The translations under genes and the position numbers were made by a program. From CAMEON01 sp964463245 (lineage in GTDB: Bacteria > Bacillota > Clostridia > Oscillospirales > CAG-272): DNA of 32,263 nucleotides. The notes beneath the pieces are model-generated. The model searched no databases. It was not told the origin of the DNA and saw only the letters and a list, made by a program, of their open reading frames with translations. Where the stretch lies: the NCBI GenBank assembly GCA_964463245.1, contig CAYXBU010000017.1, positions 1-32,263 of the forward strand, written 5' to 3'. Shown here in pieces: positions 17,339 to 23,536 of the stretch (position 1 is its first letter; every line of letters starts with the position of its first letter).

Positions 17339-18826
17339 TCAGAGCTTCATGGAGAAGGCAGGGGCAGGCAGGTTATTGCCGCCGCGCAGGGTGGCGTTCT
17401 CGGGGGTGACTTGAGAGAAGAAGGCGTAATTGACCGAGGAGATGTCGGGGGCATCCTTTGGCACCTCGACCGTAACGGCACAGCGACTGGTCACGGTAGC
17501 GCGAGCGGGGGTGCGGTGGTCATAGTCGCCGAAGGAAAAGCCCGCGACCTCCATCCCGAGGCTGTCGGCAGGAGCATGGCCACTGACGACCAGACCCGCC
17601 GCGACATTCTCAAACTCGACCGTCACGGTCTGTCGGTCGGCCGAGAAGTAGGCCGCGCTCGGCATGGGAGAGCCGACCTCCCGCTCGTTACCGATCCCGT
17701 ATTGACGCGCCAGCACCAGCGCGGCCAGCCGCTCACCCAGCTCCAGCTTGCGCGGGGAGTGCGCCCAGTCCGGGTAATCTTCCGGCGCACCCAGATCCAT
17801 ATCCACCGTCAGGGTAGAATCCGGAATGATCCGCAGGGCATCGAACTGCTGCATCCGCACGATCTCCAGCCAGCGGAAAGCGGCTTCCCCCTCGGCGCGG
17901 TAGGAGGAAATCTGTACATTGTAGAATGGGAAGTCAAAGCCGAAGCGTTTGCGCTCGTCGGCGACCAGTAGTGCCAGTTCAAAGGCATACTTGTCAGCCA
18001 ACTCGCGCCAGCCGCCCTCGCTCTCCCCCTGGAAGAACAGCTGTCCCGTGAAGGACAAGCCCTCCAGCGGGTGGATGAGGGTGTTATAGTAGCCGCCCTC
18101 GGGCACATTGGCACCCGCGAAATACCCCTGCTCATGCGCCAGCGGCTTGGGGTACAGCTCCCGCAAGCAAGCACCTCCCGCGCACATCATGATCAGCCCC
18201 AGCGGCACATCGATCTGACGGGAGAGCTCGCGGGCGAAGTAGTAGCCCATGGCCGAGAAGCGCAGGGCGGCCTCCTCGCCGGGTCGCTTCCAGCACCAAT
18301 CCGGGTTGATGATGTCGGGTTGCGGCTCGGCGCAGAACTCTTGGTGGGTATACACATACGCCTGTGTCTGGGAGAACAGGCGGAAGTTGTCCTCCTCCGA
18401 GAACTCGATGCTGGGGGTCAGGGTCATGCAGGGTGCCAGATTCAGCTCGGCATTGGACTGTCCGCCGATCAGCCACACGTCCCCGATCAGAATATCCTCC
18501 AGCACCGTCTCGTGCGGCGGGACGGCATCGTCCCGAATGACCATGCGCTCAGGCTCACGGGAGTAAGGGCGGGGAGCAAAGGTAAGTGTCCACCGTCCGT
18601 CCTCGGCGACCGTCGCCTGCGCTGTCTCGCCCATAAATTCACCGGTCACGGTCGCGCCTGTGCGATCGGAAAAGCCCCATATACGAATGGGCTTTTTCTG
18701 TTGCAGTACCATGTGTGAAGAGAATATGCCCGCCACCTTGAAGGTCGGGCAGACCCAGACAGCCCCCTTCCCGTCCGACGTGGTGGTGTCTTGCGTTGGA
18801 AGTGCCGGGCTCGTGATGTCGTCCAT
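17339..18826 (-). CDS. Sialate O-acetylesterase-like SGNH esterase
   Basis: A 495-residue protein related to sialate 9-O-acetylesterases and carbohydrate esterases. After an Ig-like N-terminal part beginning SSHMVLQQKKPIRIWG, the catalytic domain shows block I GGQSNAEL (nucleophile Ser), block III FFQGESE, and a C-terminal WAHSPRKLELGERLA stretch carrying the probable catalytic His. No signal peptide is seen, so it should act in the cytoplasm on imported acetylated sugars. It lies 26 bp after the metallophosphoesterase gene and 44 bp before the DUF1538 gene. I use ATG 18826 with AAGGAGTG upstream rather than an in-frame codon at 18856, which lies before the ribosome binding site. Confidence 0.85.
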   Translation of the reverse strand: MDDITSPALPTQDTTTSDGKGAVWVCPTFKVAGIFSSHMVLQQKKPIRIWGFSDRTGATVTGEFMGETAQATVAEDGRWTLTFAPRPYSREPERMVIRDDAVPPHETVLEDILIGDVWLIGGQSNAELNLAPCMTLTPSIEFSEEDNFRLFSQTQAYVYTHQEFCAEPQPDIINPDWCWKRPGEEAALRFSAMGYYFARELSRQIDVPLGLIMMCAGGACLRELYPKPLAHEQGYFAGANVPEGGYYNTLIHPLEGLSFTGQLFFQGESEGGWRELADKYAFELALLVADERKRFGFDFPFYNVQISSYRAEGEAAFRWLEIVRMQQFDALRIIPDSTLTVDMDLGAPEDYPDWAHSPRKLELGERLAALVLARQYGIGNEREVGSPMPSAAYFSADRQTVTVEFENVAAGLVVSGHAPADSLGMEVAGFSFGDYDHRTPARATVTSRCAVTVEVPKDAPDISSVNYAFFSQVTPENATLRGGNNLPAPAFSMKL

Positions 18827-18852
18827 AAAGACCACACTCCTTTTATTTTTTA

Positions 18853-19929
18853 TCAATTGCCGTTGGGAAACGGCGCATACAGCGTCAGCGAGGGGATATG
18901 CCGCACGATAAAAGGTGCGCCGTCGCCATTATCCGGCAAGACTCCCTCATCAGCATCGGGGTACAAGGTGATCAGAGTCCCGCCAATGTGCCCGGGAATG
19001 TGATAGTCGTACTGTCCCGTTTTGAGTCCGAATGTCCAGCGTATGCCGTCCCACAGGATAGACGTGTTGATGGCATGACAATGCCCGACGAACACGCCAT
19101 CCACTCCGGCGGTATGCAGGACATCGCGGAAGCCTTGCGGCGGGGCAAACACCCCGCAGACCTCCCGATGACAGCCAAAGTCACCGTTCTGCGACGGGAC
19201 GTCCACCCCGATGACATAGTTTTGGGAGTTCTCGGTTTCGTAGCCACAGAAATGCGCAGCATCCGCAAAGTCGGTAGACGGGATATGGAAGGCGACAAAT
19301 CCGGGGGTTCGGATGGCCTCGGCTCTCGCTGCCAGCCACGCGACCTGATCCTCCCCGAAGCCCGGCACCCGCCGCAGGGCGGGATCAGTACCCGCGCCGC
19401 AACCGTTGGAGTCCATCATGTACAGCACGCGGCAGAGCCGCCCGCCGACCGAGATGCCCACGGTATAGTTGCCGTTCCCCGTGACCTCACCGCGCTTGAA
19501 GAGGCAATGCCGTGCCCCCTCAAATTGGTCGCACTGCCATGCGACCCCGCGTGCGGATTCGTTGTCGTGATTGCCGAACACGGGTGCCCACGGGATGCCC
19601 AGTTCATCCATGAAGTCGCAAAAGTCGATAAATGAGCGGCCACTATCGTCAAATTCGCCGTAGATCACGTCCCCCGTGATGAAGATCAGATCGGGCTGTG
19701 TCTCTGCGACCAGACTGCGGATGTGCGCGTAGCACTGCCCCTCGACCTGCTCGGTCGCCCAACACGCGATCTCCCGCTCATTGAGGCGGTCGGGGTACCG
19801 CCGCTGCGCGGCATCGATGACCTGCATATCGGTCAGCTGGAGGATACGCGGTCGCCGCCCCTTCGGCAGGGAGACCAGGAAGTCACAGCCCGTGCCGACG
19901 GCATTCTGTATGTATGTTTGATCTGCCAT
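18853..19929 (-). CDS. Calcineurin-like metallophosphoesterase with altered first motif
   Basis: A 358-residue cytoplasmic phosphoesterase of the calcineurin-like superfamily. The motifs in order are LQLTDMQ (D34), ITGD, GNHDNES, AFHIPSTD and GHCHAIN. The first motif normally reads D-x-H; here the histidine is replaced by Gln36, which could change metal occupancy. The domain layout (large insertion between GNHD and HIP) resembles the Dcr2-like/purple-acid-phosphatase-related group. The substrate is unknown. I chose ATG 19929 because GAGGAG, at the very end of the preceding acetyltransferase gene, is correctly placed for it; the GTG at 19941 is not. Confidence 0.85.
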   Translation of the reverse strand: MADQTYIQNAVGTGCDFLVSLPKGRRPRILQLTDMQVIDAAQRRYPDRLNEREIACWATEQVEGQCYAHIRSLVAETQPDLIFITGDVIYGEFDDSGRSFIDFCDFMDELGIPWAPVFGNHDNESARGVAWQCDQFEGARHCLFKRGEVTGNGNYTVGISVGGRLCRVLYMMDSNGCGAGTDPALRRVPGFGEDQVAWLAARAEAIRTPGFVAFHIPSTDFADAAHFCGYETENSQNYVIGVDVPSQNGDFGCHREVCGVFAPPQGFRDVLHTAGVDGVFVGHCHAINTSILWDGIRWTFGLKTGQYDYHIPGHIGGTLITLYPDADEGVLPDNGDGAPFIVRHIPSLTLYAPFPNGN

Positions 19930-19937
19930 AGCTTTGA

Positions 19938-20573
19938 TCACTCCTCAAGCGGTATATCCACGCGACAGGTCTTGTAGTAGAACTCGCGGTCATGCTGACC
20001 GATCTGCCGCAGGACACGGCAGGGCACGCCGACCGCCACCACCCCGGCGGGGATGTCGTGGGTCACGACACTGCCCGCGCCGATGACGGTGTCGTCACCG
20101 ATGGTCACGCCAGGCATGACCTGCACGCCCGCGCCGATCCAGACATTGTTCCCGATGTGCACCGGCCGATTGTATTGCATCCCGGCGCGCCGCAGATCCG
20201 GCTGGATGGGGTGCGCCGCCGTGGCGATGGTGACATGAGGGGCGAACATACAGTTGTCGCCGATGTAGATGTCCGCATCGTCCACCAGCGTGAAGCCGAA
20301 GTTGGCATACACATTATTCCCCATGTGAACGTGGTGTCCGCCCCAGTTGGCGTGGAAGGGCGGCTCGATATAGCACCCCTCCCCGGCCTCGGCAAACATA
20401 CGCTTCATCAATTCCTGCCGTCGCTCCTGCTCGGAGGGGCGAGTCGCGTTGAAATCGTACAACAGCTCCAGGTACCGCATCTGCTCCTCCATGATAGAGG
20501 AGTCGCCCGGCATATAGAGCCGCCCCTCCGCCATGCGGCGGCGGGATTCCTCACTGCTCATCTCAATGGTCAT
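19938..20573 (-). CDS. Maltose/galactoside O-acetyltransferase-like protein
   Basis: A 211-residue left-handed beta-helix acetyltransferase. The N-terminal maltose-acetyltransferase cap (RMAEGRLYMPGD...RYLELLYDFNATRPSE) is present. It is followed by hexapeptide repeats including VHIGNNVWIGAGVQVMPGVTIGDDTVIGAGSVV, and the catalytic His in ATAAHP. It moves acetyl from acetyl-CoA onto a sugar hydroxyl in the cytoplasm. It begins nine bases after the SufB-like stop codon, and its 3' end contains the ribosome binding site of the next gene. Its pairing with an SGNH sugar esterase two genes downstream suggests paired acetylation and deacetylation; the link is inferred. Confidence 0.93.
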   Translation of the reverse strand: MTIEMSSEESRRRMAEGRLYMPGDSSIMEEQMRYLELLYDFNATRPSEQERRQELMKRMFAEAGEGCYIEPPFHANWGGHHVHMGNNVYANFGFTLVDDADIYIGDNCMFAPHVTIATAAHPIQPDLRRAGMQYNRPVHIGNNVWIGAGVQVMPGVTIGDDTVIGAGSVVTHDIPAGVVAVGVPCRVLRQIGQHDREFYYKTCRVDIPLEE

Positions 20574-20582
20574 GACAGTTCC

Positions 20583-21518
20583 TCACTTCAAGAAGCCGTT
20601 TATGATCTGTTCCTCGGCTTCCTTCTCGGTCAGTCCCAGCGTCATCAGCTTGATGAGCTGTTCCCCTGCGATCTTGCCGATGGCGGCCTCATGGATGAGG
20701 GAGGCCTCGACATGGTTGGCGGATATCTCCGGCTTAGCTGTGACCGAGGCACCGTCCATGATGATGGCATCACACTCGGTATGCCCCGAACAGCGGGCAT
20801 TGCCGTTGACCTCCGACAGGAAGAGCTGGCGGGAGCTGTCCTTAGCCACCGAGCGGGAGACGACATGAGTGCCGCACCCGTCCCCGTTGAGATCCACCTT
20901 GAAATGTGTCTCCGCCCACTGGGTACCATGGGTCATGATCTTCTCATGCACCACCAGCGTAGCGCGATCCCCCAGCACGGCGACCGTCTCACGGCGGGTG
21001 GAGTCCACCCCCTTGATCTGCGCGGTCTCCATCTCCATATAGCTGTCGGCGGCCAGATATGCCTCGGTGGTGGGGTTCATGACCCGCTCCCCGGTTCCCT
21101 CCCCGGCACCGTAGTGCTTTTCCACATACTTGACGCGGGCACGCTCCCCCAGATAGAAGCGGTGGATGCCGCTGTGCTCGCTGGCCTCGGAGCCACCGTT
21201 GTGGATGCCGCACCCCGCCACGATGGTCACGTCGCAGTCCTCGCCGATGTAGAAATCGTTATACACCAGCTCCTTCAAGCCGGTCTGCGCCAGCAGGACG
21301 GGGATGTGCACGCTCTCGTTCTTGGTGCCCGGCTCTATATGGATGTCGATGCCCGGCAGATCCTCTTTCTTTTCGATGCGGATATGCTCGGAGGAATTCT
21401 TGCCGTACAGTGCGCCGTTGATACGAAGGGAGTAGGCTCCCTCCGGCATTTCGTGCAGGTCTGCGACCTCGACCAACAGCTGCTTCTGGATGGCATCCAA
21501 GCCCTTAAATTCAGCCAT
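20583..21518 (-). CDS. sufB: Short SufB/SufD-like Fe-S scaffold protein
   Basis: A 311-residue member of the SufBD family, much shorter than SufB (~470) or SufD (~420). It matches the size of the SufB-like partner in minimal SUF-type systems of archaea and anaerobes. The C-terminal core is well kept: TECDAIIMDG with a conserved cysteine, NHVEASLIHEAAIGKI with the conserved HEA, and LGLTEKEAEEQIINGF. It would form a complex with SufC and assemble Fe-S clusters in the cytoplasm. Its ATG overlaps the end of sufC by 8 bp, behind AAGGAGG. No SufS, SufU or SufE is present in the window. Confidence 0.9.
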   Translation of the reverse strand: MAEFKGLDAIQKQLLVEVADLHEMPEGAYSLRINGALYGKNSSEHIRIEKKEDLPGIDIHIEPGTKNESVHIPVLLAQTGLKELVYNDFYIGEDCDVTIVAGCGIHNGGSEASEHSGIHRFYLGERARVKYVEKHYGAGEGTGERVMNPTTEAYLAADSYMEMETAQIKGVDSTRRETVAVLGDRATLVVHEKIMTHGTQWAETHFKVDLNGDGCGTHVVSRSVAKDSSRQLFLSEVNGNARCSGHTECDAIIMDGASVTAKPEISANHVEASLIHEAAIGKIAGEQLIKLMTLGLTEKEAEEQIINGFLK

Positions 21519-22272
21519 GGTTTGCCTCCTTCCCGGCGGCGTTTGCCACCGCACAGCCCGCCGTCACATTCAGGAGCGAGGGCAGGATCTCCTCTCTCGT
21601 ACCGTCTGCCGCGACTCGTCCGCCCGAGAGCAGGATGACACGGTCGGCAATGTCCAGAATGCGCTCCTGGTGGGAGATGATGAGGATGGAGCCGTGGGTC
21701 TTTTCGTACATATTGCGGAACACGCCGATGAGGTTCTGGAAGCTCCAGAGGTCGATGCCCGCCTCCGGCTCGTCAAAGACGGTGAATTTAGTGCCCCGCG
21801 CCAAGATCATGGCGATCTCGATGCGCTTCAGCTCACCGCCCGACAGGGAGGCGTTGACCTCCCGCCCGACATATTCCTTGGCGCACAGCCCCACCTCCGA
21901 GAGGTAGGAGCACGCCTGCCCCACCGTCAGGTTACTGCCCGCCGCCAGACTCAAAAGGTCTCGCACGGTCAGCCCCTTGAAGCGCACCGGCTGCTGGAAG
22001 GCATAGCTGATCCCCGCGCGTGCCCGCTCGGTGACCGACATATCCGTGATGTCCTGCCCATCCAGAAGGATACGCCCCTCGGTCGGACGAATGATGCCGG
22101 CGATCAGCTTTGCCAAGGTGGATTTGCCGCTTCCGTTCGGGCCGGTCACGGCGACGAATCGCTCGTTGATATTCAGATCGATGTCCGTCAGTATCTCGGT
22201 CTTGCCGTCAGACCTGCCGTCTGTCGCCGACGACTCCGGGATGCGATAGGAAACGTGTGATAAGGTCAGCAT
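21511..22272 (-). CDS. sufC: SufC-type ABC ATPase for Fe-S cluster assembly
   Basis: A 253-residue soluble ATPase. Walker A is GPNGSGKST (44-52), the ABC signature LSGGE (143-147), Walker B FTVFDEPEAGID (from 163), and the H-loop His is 201 in SHQ. The EAGID and SLSGGELKRIEIAMILA context identifies SufC rather than a transporter ATPase. A hydrophilic insertion (about residues 12-24) after the first strand is unusual. It powers the SufB-like scaffold encoded by the overlapping next gene. The nearest good ribosome binding site is 34 nt away, with a small hairpin in between. A strong promoter lies at 22355-22383. Confidence 0.93.
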   Translation of the reverse strand: MLTLSHVSYRIPESSATDGRSDGKTEILTDIDLNINERFVAVTGPNGSGKSTLAKLIAGIIRPTEGRILLDGQDITDMSVTERARAGISYAFQQPVRFKGLTVRDLLSLAAGSNLTVGQACSYLSEVGLCAKEYVGREVNASLSGGELKRIEIAMILARGTKFTVFDEPEAGIDLWSFQNLIGVFRNMYEKTHGSILIISHQERILDIADRVILLSGGRVAADGTREEILPSLLNVTAGCAVANAAGKEANHG

Positions 22273-22286
22273 GGTTACCGTTCTGC

Positions 22287-22317
22287 CCTGCCCGCAGGCA
22301 GGACATCCTTTCCTTTT
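22287..22317 (-). promoter_or_regulatory. sufC translation start region with hairpin between ribosome binding site and ATG
   Basis: On the minus strand the purine-rich AAAAGGAAAGG (22317-22307) is the only good Shine-Dalgarno. It is 34 nt from the ATG at 22272. A hairpin with a 6-bp GC stem and 4-nt loop (22302-22287) lies between and could bring the two closer, or could regulate translation. Confidence 0.4.
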
Positions 22318-22354
22318 GCTGTGCCGTCCGAGACAACACTTCTCTTCACCTTAC

Positions 22355-22383
22355 AGTATACCACAAATTGCAGGTTTTTTCAA
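22355..22383 (-). promoter_or_regulatory. Promoter of the sufCB-led operon
   Basis: On the minus strand, TTGAAA (22383-22378), a 17-bp spacer ending in TGG, then TATACT (22360-22355). The TGn before the -10 makes it an extended -10 promoter. It gives an untranslated leader of about 75 nt. Confidence 0.82.
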
Positions 22384-22423
22384 CCGGTTTTGAAAAAACG
22401 TTACAGTTCGTCCGCAAAAAACA

Positions 22424-22453
22424 GAAAAAAAGAGGCACCCCGCAGAGTGCCTC
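22424..22453 (-). terminator. spo0A terminator
   Basis: On the minus strand GAGGCAC pairs with GTGCCTC around a short GC-rich loop, followed immediately by seven T residues. It lies about 19 bp after the spo0A stop codon and separates spo0A from the sufCB-led operon. Confidence 0.95.
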
Positions 22454-22471
22454 GATGATCTTCTCGGTAAC

Positions 22472-23275
22472 TTACTGATACATTTTGTATTTCAGGCGCA
22501 GATTGTCCGCGATCATGGCAATGAACTCGGAGTTGGTGGGCTTTCCCCGGTTGTTCTGGATGGTATAGCCGAAATAGGAGTTGAGGGTATCCACATCACC
22601 GCGATCCCACGCCACCTCGATAGCATGACGGATGGCGCGCTCCACGCGGGAGGTGGTGGTAGCGTACTTCTTGGCGACCGAGGGGTAGAGCACCTTGGTG
22701 ACCGAGTTGATCACATCCGAGTCCTTGACGGTCAGGAGAATGGCCGTGCGCAGGTACTGGTAGCCCTTGATGTGCGCCGGAACCCCGATCTGGTGGATGA
22801 TCTGGGTGACCTGGGTCTCAATGTCGTTGCCGGCCGCGACCGTCATGGGGAGCGGGTCACCGATCTGCGGCAATCCCTTGCCCGTCCGTGCCTTGAGCAG
22901 CTCCTCCATGTGCTCCGAGAGGCTGTCGGCGCGGATGGGCTTGATCAGGCAGAGCTGGGCTCCCGCCCCTGCGGCCTGTATGAACATATTCTGATTGGAT
23001 ACCGGAGAAGTAATGATATAGGCCGGCTCCCGATCACTGCGATAGTCCAGCGCGTGGGCGGCACGAATGACTCCGATGCCGTCCAGACGGGAGAGCCAGA
23101 TGTCGATGATAGCAACATCCGGGTGGAACCGCTCGATCTTGTGGAGGGCATCGTCCCCGTTGACGGCCTCCTCCACATTGCGGTAGCCCGCACGGATCAG
23201 GCTCTCTCGCAGCTGGGTGCGCTGGGTGGCGTTCTCGTCGGCGATCAGTATCTTGGCTTGTTGGGTGTGTTCCAT
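22472..23275 (-). CDS. spo0A: Sporulation master regulator Spo0A
   Basis: A 267-residue response regulator that, once phosphorylated, starts endospore formation. The receiver domain has the acidic pair D13/E14, phospho-acceptor D58, Ser90 and Lys112. The C-terminal effector domain is the highly specific Spo0A HTH: VTQIIHQIGVPAHIKGYQYLR, then TTTSRVERAIRHAIEVAWDRG, and the final NKKGKPTNSEFIA-type segment, here NRGKPTNSEFIAMIADNLRL. The length is normal. I start at ATG 23275 behind GAAAGGAAGC; the longer reading to 23326 runs into the leader. No sporulation kinase or phosphotransferase gene is nearby. Confidence 0.97.
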   Translation of the reverse strand: MEHTQQAKILIADENATQRTQLRESLIRAGYRNVEEAVNGDDALHKIERFHPDVAIIDIWLSRLDGIGVIRAAHALDYRSDREPAYIITSPVSNQNMFIQAAGAGAQLCLIKPIRADSLSEHMEELLKARTGKGLPQIGDPLPMTVAAGNDIETQVTQIIHQIGVPAHIKGYQYLRTAILLTVKDSDVINSVTKVLYPSVAKKYATTTSRVERAIRHAIEVAWDRGDVDTLNSYFGYTIQNNRGKPTNSEFIAMIADNLRLKYKMYQ

Positions 23276-23343
23276 GGTTTTGCTTCCTTTCCTCATGTGC
23301 ATTTGGTTCTCTACCAAAATTGGCAATAATTTACAACGACATA

Positions 23344-23372
23344 ATTATACCAGAAATTGTCATTTATTTCAA
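23344..23372 (-). promoter_or_regulatory. Promoter of spo0A
   Basis: On the minus strand, TTGAAA (23372-23367), a 17-bp spacer ending TGG, then TATAAT (23349-23344): a strong extended -10 vegetative promoter. A weak Spo0A-box-like TGTCGTT lies just downstream near the transcription start, but it matches the TGTCGAA consensus only partly. I see no clear sigma-H promoter. Confidence 0.82.
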
Positions 23373-23480
23373 GTACCGCTCGCCAAAAATAATACACAAA
23401 CTTTGGGTCGCAATTTTGGAAATGAATGCCAAATTTGAAGGAGAAGTCGCAAGTCTCGACAATCCCCGTCCCGCTCCGAC

Positions 23481-23520
23481 AAAAAGACCGGAACGGAACC
23501 TCAGAGGTTCCGTCCCGGTC
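23481..23520 (-). terminator. Terminator of the GH106-like gene
   Basis: On the minus strand a long hairpin is built from GACCGGGACGGAACCTC pairing with GAGGTTCCGTTCCGGTC, followed by TTTTTG. It begins 16 bp after the GH106-like stop codon. Confidence 0.92.
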
Positions 23521-23536
23521 GCAAATGGAACAGCGA

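Noticed and set aside
19992..21638. 548-residue plus-strand open frame
   Set aside because: It covers the acetyltransferase and SufB-like genes in antisense, with no motif of its own.
23340..23462. Possible Spo0A boxes upstream of spo0A (TGTCGTT near the transcription start and a minus-strand TGTCGAG further up)
   Set aside because: Both deviate from TGTCGAA and the second is too far upstream, so autoregulation is not supported by sequence alone.
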